A stretch of 64,000 nucleotides of DNA, taken from NCBI RefSeq assembly GCF_000374845.1, contig NZ_KB895413.1, positions 372,001-436,000 of the forward strand. The letters are read 5' to 3'. Position 1 is the first letter of the stretch. Each line of letters begins with the position of its first letter. The notes under the pieces are model-generated. The model was not told the DNA's origin and did not search any database. It saw nothing but the letters and a program-made list of their open reading frames with translations. The translations under genes and the position numbers were made by a program. The stretch is from Paenibacillus terrigena DSM 21567 (GTDB lineage Bacteria; Bacillota; Bacilli; Paenibacillales; Paenibacillaceae). Shown here one piece after another: positions 26,419 to 35,387 of this stretch.

Positions 26419-26760
26419 ATGGAAGAGAAATCATTAGCTGACATTCAGCGTGAAGTCGATCAGTATATCTCGCAGTTTAAGGAAGGGTATTTCAGCCCGC
26501 TCGCACTACTCGCACGGATGTCCGAAGAAGTCGGGGAATTGGCGCGTGAGGTGAACCATGAATTTGGCGAGAAGAAGAAAAAAGCATCCGAAGCCGATAA
26601 CTCCATTGAGCTGGAGCTCGGAGATATTTTATTCATTACGGTTTGTTTTGCAAATTCATTAGGCATTGATCTGACCGAGGCGCATAATAAGGTCATGCAT
26701 AAATTTAATACACGAGATGCAAACCGTTGGACCAAGATTGAGAACGCAGCAAAAGAATAA
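26419..26760 (+). CDS. ypjD: MazG-like nucleotide pyrophosphohydrolase (YpjD)
   Basis: This 113-residue all-alpha protein has the MazG acidic pattern: MSEEVGELAREVNHEFGEKK and SIELELGDILFITVCFANSLG (E-x-x-E and E-x-x-D pairs that bind Mg). It probably cleaves abnormal nucleoside triphosphates. AGGAG lies 10 nt upstream. Synteny with ypjD-dapB is kept. Confidence 0.9.
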   Translation: MEEKSLADIQREVDQYISQFKEGYFSPLALLARMSEEVGELAREVNHEFGEKKKKASEADNSIELELGDILFITVCFANSLGIDLTEAHNKVMHKFNTRDANRWTKIENAAKE

Positions 26761-26830
26761 GGTGGAGGATACACCGAAACCATCCTCGCATCATATGCTT
26801 AACCAAGTGTACTGATAGAGAGGTGAGCGT

Positions 26831-27379
26831 ATGACTGCGGAGGAGTGTATTCATAAAGCATTTCAATCCATATTACAGAACGACTTCGAACAGGCGATCG
26901 ATTGGTTCGAGAAGGCTATCAAGCTTGATCCGAATAATCCCAATCATCATTATAAACTCTCGATGACGTATATGCGCAGCAACCGTCTGTCGAATGCGCT
27001 CGAACAGGCGCGATTAGCTTTGCAATATGACCCGAGCAATGAAGGATTTCGCACGCATTTGAATTTCCTTCTGGCAAAGCAGCATACACAGGAGGCAGAG
27101 AAGGTGCTCACACAGACAGTTCGTGAGACCCATTATGCCATTCTGCTGCTGCGAGAAGCCGTTCAACTGGATCCGCTCGCAATTGAGTCATATATCATGC
27201 TAGCGATGGCTTATGCGGAGTTGAAGGATTATCACCAAGCCATTCAAGTGATCAAAGAAGCCCAGCAATTAGATCCTTATAATAGGGCGGTTGAAAATTT
27301 ATTGGAACAGTATAAAGATCATTTACATTTGGATCTGAACAATATATCGAAGGAGAGTTACTATGTCACAGACGATTAG
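26831..27379 (+). CDS. TPR-repeat protein of unknown function
   Basis: This 182-residue soluble protein has tetratricopeptide repeats, clearest at residues 6-37 (NDFEQAIDWFEKAIKLDPNN), 39-72 and 118-150 (YAELKDYHQAIQVIKEAQQL). TPRs bind partner proteins; nothing shows which. It overlaps dapB by 17 nt, so the two are co-translated. B. subtilis does not have this gene between ypjD and dapB as far as I recall. Confidence 0.85.
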   Translation: MTAEECIHKAFQSILQNDFEQAIDWFEKAIKLDPNNPNHHYKLSMTYMRSNRLSNALEQARLALQYDPSNEGFRTHLNFLLAKQHTQEAEKVLTQTVRETHYAILLLREAVQLDPLAIESYIMLAMAYAELKDYHQAIQVIKEAQQLDPYNRAVENLLEQYKDHLHLDLNNISKESYYVTDD

Positions 27380-28166
27380 CGTGGCGGTTGTTGGAGCAGG
27401 CGGCCGTATGGGTAGAGAAGTCGTTAAAATGGTGTTAGAGGATGAGAAGCTGCAGCTTGTTGCAGCCATTTCCCCAAGCAAGGTCGGGCAAGACGCAGGA
27501 ACGATGGTTGGCATGCCGGCTTGTGGGGTGGAGGTCACAGGGGATCTTGAACTTGCACTGGTGGAATCGAAACCTGATGTGATGGTAGACTTCACAACCC
27601 CACATACGGTCCTTGCCAATACTCGCTTAGCCATTCAGCATAAGGTTCGTCCGATCATCGGTACGACCGGGTTCACCCCAGAACAAATTGCAGAGTTGGA
27701 CGAGCACTGTAAGCAGCAGGGCATTGGAGGACTCATCGCCCCGAATTTCTCAATTGGCGCGATTCTCATGATGAAGTTTGCTGCACAAGCAGCAAAATAT
27801 TTCCCGAATCTTGAGATTATTGAGTATCATGGCGATCAGAAGCTCGATGCACCATCAGGTACAGCGGTGAAGACGGCGGAACTAATTGCGGAGGTTCGCG
27901 AGGAACTGCGTCAGGGCAACCCGAATGAGCATGAGACGATCGAAGGGGCACGTGGCGGATATTATAATGGATTCCGCATACATAGCGTACGCCTGCCGGG
28001 TGTATTTGCTCAACAAGAAGTCATTTTTGGCGGATTTGGCCAGACCCTCAAAATTCGTCACGATTCTTATGAGCGTGCGGGTTATATGCCGGGTGTCAAT
28101 TTAGCCGTGCATAAAGTAATGGAATATACAGGACTCATTTACGGTTTTGAACATTTTATTGATTGA
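27363..28166 (+). CDS. dapB: 4-Hydroxy-tetrahydrodipicolinate reductase
   Basis: This 267-residue enzyme of lysine and diaminopimelate synthesis has the N-terminal cofactor loop VVGAGGRMGREV, IIGTTGFTPEQ, and catalytic IEYHGDQKLDAPSGTAVKT. It has a single histidine where many relatives have two (YHGDQKLD against YHHxxKxD), worth noting but seen in Bacillales. AAGGAGAG precedes ATG 27363. Confidence 0.94.
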   Translation: MSQTISVAVVGAGGRMGREVVKMVLEDEKLQLVAAISPSKVGQDAGTMVGMPACGVEVTGDLELALVESKPDVMVDFTTPHTVLANTRLAIQHKVRPIIGTTGFTPEQIAELDEHCKQQGIGGLIAPNFSIGAILMMKFAAQAAKYFPNLEIIEYHGDQKLDAPSGTAVKTAELIAEVREELRQGNPNEHETIEGARGGYYNGFRIHSVRLPGVFAQQEVIFGGFGQTLKIRHDSYERAGYMPGVNLAVHKVMEYTGLIYGFEHFID

Positions 28167-28211
28167 TCCAGCATGAGGCTGGAAATAGATAAGAGAGTGG
28201 AGAGATGAGAC

Positions 28212-28634
28212 ATGTTGAAGATTGCATTTATCGCACATGACCGCAAGAAAGATGAAATTGTGAATTTCGTTATTGCCTACGAGCAGGTTTTTAAAGGACA
28301 TCATTTATATTCGACTGGGACGACAGGACTTCGTATTATGGAACAAACTGAACTCGATATCCATCGTTTCATGTCGGGTCCGCTTGGCGGAGACCAGCAA
28401 ATTGGTGCGCTTGTAGCTCAGAATGAGATGGATCTGATTGTCTTCTTGCGTGATCCATTGATGGCGCAGCCCCATGAACCGGATATTATTGCTTTGCTGC
28501 GTCTATGTGATGTACAAGGCATTCCTGTTGCGACCAATATTGCAACAGCGGAGATTCTTGTGAAGGCGCTAGGCCGTGGGGATTTTGCATGGAGAGAGCT
28601 TGTCCATAAATATAAACCAGGTGTAGAAGAATGA
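28212..28634 (+). CDS. mgsA: Methylglyoxal synthase
   Basis: This 140-residue enzyme turns dihydroxyacetone phosphate into methylglyoxal. [26 protein letters not shown] and the catalytic [12 protein letters not shown] are all present. Bacillithiol genes that help detoxify methylglyoxal follow, and it overlaps bshB1 by ATGA. Confidence 0.95.
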   Translation: MLKIAFIAHDRKKDEIVNFVIAYEQVFKGHHLYSTGTTGLRIMEQTELDIHRFMSGPLGGDQQIGALVAQNEMDLIVFLRDPLMAQPHEPDIIALLRLCDVQGIPVATNIATAEILVKALGRGDFAWRELVHKYKPGVEE

Positions 28635-29329
28635 GTGTAGGTTTAGATATCCTCGTGTTCGGTGCGCATCCAGATGATGCGGAGATCGGCATGGGGGGGA
28701 CAATTGCGAAGCATACGAAGGCAGGGCAGCGTGTTGGGATTTGTGATCTAACCTTTGCCGAAATGTCCTCGAATGGGAATGTAGAATTAAGACAACAAGA
28801 AGCACAGGCTGCGAGCCAAGTATTGCAATTGTCAGAACGAAGCATTCTAGGACTACCGGACCGAGGACTTCGTTCGGTTCTGGAGCAGATCGATCAGATC
28901 GTAGCAGAAATTCGTCGATTGCGTCCGCGAATCGTGTTCGCACCCTACTGGGAAGATCGTCACCCCGATCATGTTCAATGCGGACGGTTGGTCGAAGAGG
29001 CTGTATTTAATGCCAAGCTTCGTCGCTATATGCCTGAGGTATCTCCATGGACGGTAGAGCAGTTTTATTTTTATTTTATTAACGATCTAGGACCTGCGAC
29101 GATGATGGTGGATGTTACAGAAGTGTACGATCAGAAGATGGACTCTCTACGTGCATATGGCTCTCAATTCGAAGCGCCAAAGGCAGGGAATGATATCGTT
29201 GCTACACCGCTGAATCAAGGGTATTTGGAGCGGGTGGAGGCTCGTGACCGGATGCTTGGGCAGAAGCGTCTTGTCGGCTATGCAGAGGGTTTTGTGAGCA
29301 AGCCACCTTATTTGGTTAATCTTTTTTAG
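28631..29329 (+). CDS. bshB1: Bacillithiol biosynthesis deacetylase BshB1
   Basis: This 232-residue zinc hydrolase of the PIG-L/LmbE family has zinc ligands in [14 protein letters not shown] (residues 9-22) and [11 protein letters not shown]. It removes the acetyl group from GlcNAc-malate, the second step of bacillithiol synthesis. It lies between mgsA and bshA as in B. subtilis. Confidence 0.94.
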   Translation: MSVGLDILVFGAHPDDAEIGMGGTIAKHTKAGQRVGICDLTFAEMSSNGNVELRQQEAQAASQVLQLSERSILGLPDRGLRSVLEQIDQIVAEIRRLRPRIVFAPYWEDRHPDHVQCGRLVEEAVFNAKLRRYMPEVSPWTVEQFYFYFINDLGPATMMVDVTEVYDQKMDSLRAYGSQFEAPKAGNDIVATPLNQGYLERVEARDRMLGQKRLVGYAEGFVSKPPYLVNLF

Positions 29330-29388
29330 AGAATGACGGAATATAATTTTGTAGCTAAGACCCTTTAGTTATTAGGAGGACCGAGAGT

Positions 29389-30558
29389 ATGGGAGAATCG
29401 TTGAAAATTGGAATAACCTGTTACCCTTCTCTAGGCGGTTCGGGTGTTGTGGCGACAGAATTAGGAAAACTATTAGCAGAAAAAGGACATCAAGTTCATT
29501 TTATTACGCACAGCATTCCGTTTCGCTTGGGAGCATTTCAGAAAAATATTTTCTATCATGAAGTCGAAGTGAACGATTATTATGTATTCAAATATCCACC
29601 TTATGATCTTTCGTTAGCTTCGAAGATGGCTCAGGTTGCTAAGATGCAGCAGCTGGATATTCTCCATGTTCATTATGCTGTGCCTCATGCGGTATGTGCT
29701 TATCTCGCGAAGCAAATGGTTGGTGATCATCCTTTGAAAGTGGTCACGACACTACACGGCACCGATATTACGGTACTTGCTCAAGATGAGTCCTTGAAAG
29801 ACCTGATTCGGCTTGCAATTAATCAGAGTGATGCCGTCACAGCGGTCTCCAAGGATCTGATTCGTGAGACGCATGAGTTGCTTGATATCACGAAGGACAT
29901 TGATCTCACGTACAACTTCGTGGACAAACGTGTATATTATCCGCGTAACTGTAACGGATTGCGTAAAGAGTTTGCCTTGCCTAACGAGAAGATCATGATG
30001 CATATCTCGAACTTCCGTCCCGTCAAACGCGTTAGCGATGTAATTGATGTGTTCGCGAAGGTTCAGAGCAAGACCCCGACACGATTGTTGCTGGTTGGCG
30101 AAGGTCCGGATTTACCGAAAGTTCAGTCTAAAATTCGTGAGCTCGGCTTAGAAGATCGCGTGACATTCCTAGGTAAACAGGACGATGTCGCACAGGTGAT
30201 CTCCCTTGCAGACCTGTTGTTGCTTCCTTCGGAGAAGGAAAGCTTCGGTCTCGTTGCATTAGAAGCAATGGCGTGCGGTGTTCCAACGATTGGTTCAATC
30301 GCTGGAGGAATTCCTGAACTCGTCACGCATGGCGAGACAGGTTACTTGGCAGAGATTGGCCATGTAGATGATATGGCAGATTATGCGCTGCGTCTCTTAA
30401 CCGATCCGCAACTGATGGAACGATTCAGGCTAAATTGTCTCAATCGGGCTCGCAATGTCTTCTGTAATGATCTTATTACAGCTGAATATGAGAAAATCTA
30501 TTATCGTGTACTTGGGCGTCCCATTCCAGAGTCCTTGATAAAGGTGGGCTGCACGTAA
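29389..30558 (+). CDS. bshA: N-acetylglucosaminyl L-malate synthase BshA
   Basis: This 389-residue GT4 glycosyltransferase joins GlcNAc from UDP-GlcNAc to L-malate, the first step of bacillithiol synthesis. It shows PSLGGSGVVATELG at the N-terminus and the nucleotide-sugar motif EKESFGLVALEAMACGVP near 285. AGGAGG lies upstream of ATG 29389. The stop is directly followed by the cca start. Confidence 0.94.
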   Translation: MGESLKIGITCYPSLGGSGVVATELGKLLAEKGHQVHFITHSIPFRLGAFQKNIFYHEVEVNDYYVFKYPPYDLSLASKMAQVAKMQQLDILHVHYAVPHAVCAYLAKQMVGDHPLKVVTTLHGTDITVLAQDESLKDLIRLAINQSDAVTAVSKDLIRETHELLDITKDIDLTYNFVDKRVYYPRNCNGLRKEFALPNEKIMMHISNFRPVKRVSDVIDVFAKVQSKTPTRLLLVGEGPDLPKVQSKIRELGLEDRVTFLGKQDDVAQVISLADLLLLPSEKESFGLVALEAMACGVPTIGSIAGGIPELVTHGETGYLAEIGHVDDMADYALRLLTDPQLMERFRLNCLNRARNVFCNDLITAEYEKIYYRVLGRPIPESLIKVGCT

Positions 30559-31899
30559 ATGTGGGATCAAATTCAAGCGGATGCATCTTTGATTGCGGGA
30601 GCGAAATCCGTGCTTGTGCAGTTAAATGAGGCTGGATTTGAAGCCTATCTTGTTGGGGGCTGTGTTCGAGATACCATTCTCCATAAACCCATTCATGATG
30701 TAGACATTACAACCTCTGCGTTACCAGCAGAGGTTATGTCTATTTTCGACCATACCATTCCAACAGGGCTTCAGCATGGAACGATTACGGTGGTAATCGA
30801 CGATAACTTGTTCGAGGTAACCACATTCCGCGAAGAATCTGAATATGAGCAATATCGACGACCAACGGAGGTTGCTTTTATTCAGAATCTTGATGGCGAT
30901 TTGCAGCGCAGAGACTTTACCTTTAATGCCCTGGCATTAGATGTCAAAGGTAAGCTCCACGATCCTTTTCAGGGGCAGAGTGATTTGATGCATCGTATTG
31001 TCAGATGCGTCGGTGAGGCAGATGCGAGATTTCAGGAGGATGCGCTTCGGATGCTTCGTGCGATCCGTTTTGCAGCCTGTTATGATTGCAAGATCGACGA
31101 ACCGACTTGGCATGCGTTGCAGATGCACCGAGATAAGCTGCAATTTATTGCAATGGAGCGCGTGCGTACGGAACTGGAGAAGATCGTAGAGAAGTCTCTT
31201 TTGAGCCTTGTACGAGGGATGAAGCTTCTCGTTCGAAGTGAATTATTATCTTGTACCAAGTCATCTCTATCCGAGCTTGTTATAGACGATGATATCTTCC
31301 AATCTCGGATTGAACTGGCCAGCGATACGGTATCTAGAGAATCATGGGATGGTTCAGCAGATGCTATTACGCGATGGGCTCTACTCTTCACACGCTGTGA
31401 GGTCTCACCCGGGACGGCAGGAAGTCTGATGCAGCGATTGAAATTTGCTAACCATACGGCTGCGAATATCGTCCAGCTGCTGCAGATGGTAGAGCGAGTC
31501 GAGTCTGCACAGCAATTAGGTGTACAGGGACTGGTACGTCCAATATGGACGCGTGCGATCGTGGACTATGGCAAAGTAACTGCAGGAAGAATGTTAGATC
31601 TACTTAAGGCTGATCAGCTATTTGTACTGCGCCGGTTCAAGGATAGTGAACAAGAAGGAACCTTGATCCATGAACTGAATGTACACGGAGCAGCATGGTT
31701 AGCGGCACTTGAGATCAGCCAGTTAGCTGACCTTGCCGTGCGAGGACAAGATATTGTTAAGCATCTCAAGAAATCGCCTGGGCCATGGCTTGGGAATCTA
31801 TTGAAACAAATGTTGTACCGCGTTGCGACCGGAGAGATTCCGAATACTCGCAGCGCAATCCTAGACGAAGTGAATCGAGTGATCCATGAATATGAGTGA
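30559..31899 (+). CDS. cca: CCA tRNA nucleotidyltransferase
   Basis: This 446-residue class II enzyme adds the 3' CCA end to tRNAs. LVGGCVRDTILHKPIHDVDIT contains the G-G-x-V-R-D loop and the catalytic D-x-D; QRRDFTFNALALD and EDALRMLRAIRFA follow. The C-terminal half is variable, as usual. It starts on the base after the bshA stop. Confidence 0.93.
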   Translation: MWDQIQADASLIAGAKSVLVQLNEAGFEAYLVGGCVRDTILHKPIHDVDITTSALPAEVMSIFDHTIPTGLQHGTITVVIDDNLFEVTTFREESEYEQYRRPTEVAFIQNLDGDLQRRDFTFNALALDVKGKLHDPFQGQSDLMHRIVRCVGEADARFQEDALRMLRAIRFAACYDCKIDEPTWHALQMHRDKLQFIAMERVRTELEKIVEKSLLSLVRGMKLLVRSELLSCTKSSLSELVIDDDIFQSRIELASDTVSRESWDGSADAITRWALLFTRCEVSPGTAGSLMQRLKFANHTAANIVQLLQMVERVESAQQLGVQGLVRPIWTRAIVDYGKVTAGRMLDLLKADQLFVLRRFKDSEQEGTLIHELNVHGAAWLAALEISQLADLAVRGQDIVKHLKKSPGPWLGNLLKQMLYRVATGEIPNTRSAILDEVNRVIHEYE

Positions 31900-32866
31900 A
31901 CCCTTATTACAATTGTTGTTAGCCAATACGAACTCGTACATCTCAGGTGAGGAAATTAGCCGACAGCTGCAAATTAGCCGTACGGCGGTATGGAAACAAA
32001 TCAACAAACTGCGGAATCAGGGGTATGAATTCGACGCTATTCCGCGTGTCGGTTATCGTCTGAAGCAGAAGCCGGACCGATTAAATACACTTATGCTGCT
32101 CAGTCAGTTGAAATCATCGGTGATGGGTCAGCAGATCAAATTGTTGGAATCGACACCCTCAACTCAGATCATAGCTCAGCAAATGGCTGAGCAAGGAGCG
32201 CCGGAAGGAACTCTAGTCATCGCAGAAGAACAGACGTCTGGGCGAGGCCGTATGGGGCGAGCGTTCCATTCTCCATCCGGTAAAGGAATCTGGATGAGTC
32301 TGATCCTGAAACCGCAGACATCTTTACAGTTCACACCACAATTAACATTACTTATTGCCGTGGCATTATGCCGTGCCCTTCAAAGACTTGTTCCGATATC
32401 GATCGGCATCAAATGGCCGAATGATCTCCTCGTGGGAACGAAGAAAATTAGCGGAATTCTGCTCGAGTCAAGTGCAGAGGATGAGCGGGTCCGCTATTGT
32501 ATCGCAGGCATAGGTATTAGTGTGAATTTGGATCCGGAAGACTACCCTGAGCCGCTGCGAGAGGTTGCCACTTCGCTTAAGATTGAATCTGGCTCTAAGG
32601 TAGATCGTACAGCGATTATTACGGAATTCCTGGCGGAATTCGAGACGCTGTACGCGCTCTATAACGAACAAGGCTTCGCGCCCATCCGTACATTGTGGGA
32701 GGCATTATCTATCTCACTGCACCGTCCGATTACCATTAATACGCTGCAAGGCAAGGTGATAGGGATCGCAGAGCAGCTGGACGAGCTTGGCGCACTATGG
32801 ATTACCGAATCGGCAACAGGCGAACGACGCAAAATTTTCTCAGGCGATGTGGAATTTCACAGATGA
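31886..32866 (+). CDS. birA: Biotin-protein ligase and biotin operon repressor BirA
   Basis: This 326-residue bifunctional protein has an N-terminal winged helix (about 1-65, YISGEEISRQLQISRTAVWK) and a ligase domain with GRGRMGRAFHSP and IKWPNDLLV. It biotinylates carboxylase carriers and, with biotinyl-AMP, represses biotin genes. It overlaps cca by 14 nt. An ATG two codons later (31892) is an alternative start. Confidence 0.94.
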   Translation: MNMSEPLLQLLLANTNSYISGEEISRQLQISRTAVWKQINKLRNQGYEFDAIPRVGYRLKQKPDRLNTLMLLSQLKSSVMGQQIKLLESTPSTQIIAQQMAEQGAPEGTLVIAEEQTSGRGRMGRAFHSPSGKGIWMSLILKPQTSLQFTPQLTLLIAVALCRALQRLVPISIGIKWPNDLLVGTKKISGILLESSAEDERVRYCIAGIGISVNLDPEDYPEPLREVATSLKIESGSKVDRTAIITEFLAEFETLYALYNEQGFAPIRTLWEALSISLHRPITINTLQGKVIGIAEQLDELGALWITESATGERRKIFSGDVEFHR

Positions 32867-32893
32867 AAATATGCATTGAATTTGTTATACTGG

Positions 32894-32941
32894 TCTGTAT
32901 AGAGGCAGTATCAATCTCATATTGAACTGCACTCTGACAGA
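32894..32941 (+). ncRNA. pan-like RNA motif, first hairpin
   Basis: A long stem pairs TCTGT, AGAG, GCAGT and CAAT on the 5' side with ATTG, ACTGC, CTCT and ACAGA on the 3' side. Two adenosines bulge on the 3' side, five pairs apart. A hairpin with two bulged A upstream of panB is the published description of the pan RNA motif as I recall it; identity needs a covariance-model search. Confidence 0.65.
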
Positions 32942-32988
32942 TTCGTACTAGCATTCCAATTGAACTCTATATTTTAGTGGACTATGGA

Positions 32989-33020
32989 TTCTGCTCTGAG
33001 CCGAAGGGACCGAGACAGAA
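32989..33020 (+). ncRNA. pan-like RNA motif, second hairpin
   Basis: TTCTG, CTC, G, G and CC pair with GG, CCGAG and CAGAA around a GAAG loop. The 3' strand reads GG-A-CCGAG-A-CAGAA, so two bulged A are again separated by five bases, as in the first copy. The 5' strand also has small bulges. Confidence 0.6.
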
Positions 33021-33044
33021 GGATCAGCACCATGATTCTTTTTT
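33019..33044 (+). terminator. Terminator-like hairpin overlapping the second pan hairpin
   Basis: AAGGATCA pairs with TGATTCTT (one G-T) and is followed by a T run. Its first two bases are also the last two of the pan hairpin, so the structures compete slightly. Confidence 0.5.
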
Positions 33045-33052
33045 GTACGGTG

Positions 33053-33086
33053 ACCTTTTTAGTGGAAATGCTAAAAGGTTTTTTTG
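33053..33086 (+). terminator. Terminator or attenuator just before panB
   Basis: ACCTTTT and AG pair with CT and AAAAGGT (one T bulged) around an 8-nt loop, followed by a T run. It lies 23 nt before the panB ribosome site, so panB expression needs read-through. Confidence 0.8.
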
Positions 33087-33122
33087 TTTTGCGCACAATA
33101 CAAAAAAGAAGGGATGATGAAC

Positions 33123-34013
33123 ATGACAGAAATGAAACGTAAACAACGACTGACAATTCCGAAGTTCAAACAAATGAAGGTGGATAAGAACCCCATCACC
33201 ATGATTACAGCGTATGATTATCCATCTGCGATTTTAGCGGAGGAAGCCGGGGTAGACATGATCCTCGTAGGAGATTCCTTGGGGAATGTGGTTCTTGGTT
33301 ATGACTCAACACTTCCGGTGACGATCGATGATATGGTCTATCATACCCGTTCCGTCGTTCGTGGTGCCCAGGACACCTTTGTGGTCGCTGATATGCCGTT
33401 CATGACGTATCACGGCAGTGTAGATCAGACGCTTCGCAATGTGGCGCGGTTGATGCAGGAAGGTAGAGCGCATGCGGTTAAGATGGAGGGCGGGTCAGAG
33501 ATTGCCCTTGCTGTGGATGCGGTCGTCAAAGCAGGCGTACCTGTCGTCGGACATATTGGCTTAACACCACAGTCGGTTCATCAAATTGGCGGATTCCGTG
33601 TACAAGGGAAGGTCCCGGAGGATGCAAAGCGATTGCTCGAGGATGCCAAAGCATTGGAACGTGCCGGTGCATTTGCCATCGTCTTGGAGCTTGTAACGGA
33701 AGAAGTGGCGACATACATCTCAGAGCAGCTAAATATTCCAACCATTGGCATTGGCGCAGGGCGCGGATGTGATGGGCAAGTGCTCGTATTCCATGATGTG
33801 GTCACCTATGCATCACCTTATCGAAATAAGAAATTCGTCAAAACCTATGTCGATGTTGGATCGTTAATCCGGCAGGGCATTTCACAATATGTGCAAGAGG
33901 TCAAAGAAGGCAGCTTCCCAGCGCCTGAGCATGTCTTTACAGCGGAAGATACCGTTGTAGAGAGCCTCTATGGCGCACGCAAGCAGGAACGAAAGGCGGA
34001 AACCGTGCAATGA
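33123..34013 (+). CDS. panB: 3-Methyl-2-oxobutanoate hydroxymethyltransferase
   Basis: This 296-residue TIM-barrel enzyme makes ketopantoate, the first step of pantothenate synthesis. MITAYDYPSA, LVGDSLGNVVLGYDST and GHIGLTPQSVHQIGGFRVQGK are characteristic. ATG 33123 is 9 nt after AAGGG; the ATGs at 33114 and 33117 touch that site. It overlaps panC by ATGA. Confidence 0.95.
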   Translation: MTEMKRKQRLTIPKFKQMKVDKNPITMITAYDYPSAILAEEAGVDMILVGDSLGNVVLGYDSTLPVTIDDMVYHTRSVVRGAQDTFVVADMPFMTYHGSVDQTLRNVARLMQEGRAHAVKMEGGSEIALAVDAVVKAGVPVVGHIGLTPQSVHQIGGFRVQGKVPEDAKRLLEDAKALERAGAFAIVLELVTEEVATYISEQLNIPTIGIGAGRGCDGQVLVFHDVVTYASPYRNKKFVKTYVDVGSLIRQGISQYVQEVKEGSFPAPEHVFTAEDTVVESLYGARKQERKAETVQ

Positions 34014-34888
34014 TCGCAATCGAGCAAATTACAGAGCTACGCCATCAGTTAGCTCATTTACGTCAAGAGCGTTCAAATGAAGGACGTATCTCAACAGTCG
34101 GCTTTGTGCCGACGATGGGCTATTTACATGAAGGCCATGCAAGTCTAATACAAGCAGCGAAAGAGCAGTGCGATATCGTAGTATTGAGCATTTTCGTCAA
34201 TCCGATTCAATTTGGCCCGAACGAAGATCTAGATAAGTATCCTAGGGATGCGGAGCGTGATTTAGCACTCGCTAAGCGGTTAGGTGTGGACTTTGTCTTC
34301 TTGCCAACGGTGGATTCAATGTACCCGACACCTACGAAGACGAAAGTCAAAGTCGATGAAGTGACGACGCTCCTGTGCGGAGCTAGACGCCCTGGACATT
34401 TTGATGGCGTTACGACGGTCGTCTCCAAATTGTTCAATATCGTCCAGCCTGATTATGCTTTCTTCGGCATGAAGGATGCACAGCAAGTGGCTGTTATCCA
34501 GCAAATGGTCTCTGATTTGAATTTCCCAGTAACGATCGTGCCATGTCCGATTATTCGTGAAGAGGATGGCCTTGCACTTAGCTCACGCAATGTCTATTTA
34601 ACGGAACAACAGCGTCAAGAAGCACTTGTCTTATCACAGTCCTTATGCCGGATTGATGCGTGGATGCAATCCGAAGAAGTCTCAACCGTATCCCAATTAC
34701 GGGATCGTATTATCCAACATATTGAGACATCGCCTTTGGCCGATATCGATTATGTTGAGATCTTATCTTTTCCACAATTGACGGAGCTGGGAATTAATGC
34801 ATCGCTTCAAGCACATAAAGGTCAAGCGATCATCGCACTCGCGGTTCGATTTGGCACAACACGCTTAATCGATAACCGAATTTTATAA
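34010..34888 (+). CDS. panC: Pantothenate synthetase
   Basis: This 292-residue enzyme joins pantoate and beta-alanine with ATP. The HIGH-type motif is in FVPTMGYLHEGHASLI, with FVNPIQFGPNEDLDKYPR, FFGMKDAQQ and the KMSKS-like SSRNVYL. It overlaps panB and is followed closely by panD. Confidence 0.95.
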   Translation: MIAIEQITELRHQLAHLRQERSNEGRISTVGFVPTMGYLHEGHASLIQAAKEQCDIVVLSIFVNPIQFGPNEDLDKYPRDAERDLALAKRLGVDFVFLPTVDSMYPTPTKTKVKVDEVTTLLCGARRPGHFDGVTTVVSKLFNIVQPDYAFFGMKDAQQVAVIQQMVSDLNFPVTIVPCPIIREEDGLALSSRNVYLTEQQRQEALVLSQSLCRIDAWMQSEEVSTVSQLRDRIIQHIETSPLADIDYVEILSFPQLTELGINASLQAHKGQAIIALAVRFGTTRLIDNRIL

Positions 34889-34902
34889 GGGGTTGACGGA
34901 AT

Positions 34903-35286
34903 ATGATGAGAAATATGATGAAATCGAAGCTGCATCGGGCGACAGTAACCGAAGCGAATTTGAACTATGTTGGAAGCATTACGATTGACCGCGATTTAAT
35001 GGAAGCAGCGGATTTGTGGGAGAATGAGCTTGTACAGATCGTGAACAATAACAATGGCGCACGACTAGAGACATATGTCATCCCTGGAGAGCGGAGGTCA
35101 GGCGTGATTTGTCTGAATGGCGCTGCCGCAAGACTTGTTCAACCAGGCGATCAGGTCATTATTATTTCGTATGCGATGATGTCGAATGAAGAAGCCAAGA
35201 ATTATAAACCACAAGTTGTAATTCTTGGTGCGAATAATCAAATCGTAAGCCAGACCAATCAGGAAATTCACGCCACCATTCTTTAA
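34903..35286 (+). CDS. panD: Aspartate 1-decarboxylase precursor
   Basis: This 127-residue proenzyme cleaves itself between G24 and S25 (YVGSITID), producing the pyruvoyl group used to make beta-alanine. [34 protein letters not shown] and DQVIIISYA match. The start at 34903 puts G24-S25 at the same position as in B. subtilis. Confidence 0.95.
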   Translation: MMRNMMKSKLHRATVTEANLNYVGSITIDRDLMEAADLWENELVQIVNNNNGARLETYVIPGERRSGVICLNGAAARLVQPGDQVIIISYAMMSNEEAKNYKPQVVILGANNQIVSQTNQEIHATIL

Positions 35287-35309
35287 TCGTTGGTTTCCAG
35301 TATGAAAAG

Positions 35310-35380
35310 CCCCGCCTTTACGAAAAATGAACATGTAGCTGTTGTACATCATCATTATTTCACTTTCGCTAGAGGTGGGG
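35310..35380 (+). promoter_or_regulatory. Long RNA hairpin masking the ribosome site of the TPR gene
   Basis: CCCCGCCTTTA (35310-35320) pairs with TAGAGGTGGGG (35370-35380), then CGAAA (35321-35325) with TTTCG (35364-35368), one base bulged. That gives about 16 pairs, two of them G-T. The 3' strand includes the AGAGGTGGGG ribosome site of the next gene. An inner ATGTA/TACAT helix (35333-35349) adds stability. No T run follows, so it is not a terminator. Confidence 0.6.
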
Positions 35381-35387
35381 TGCATTT

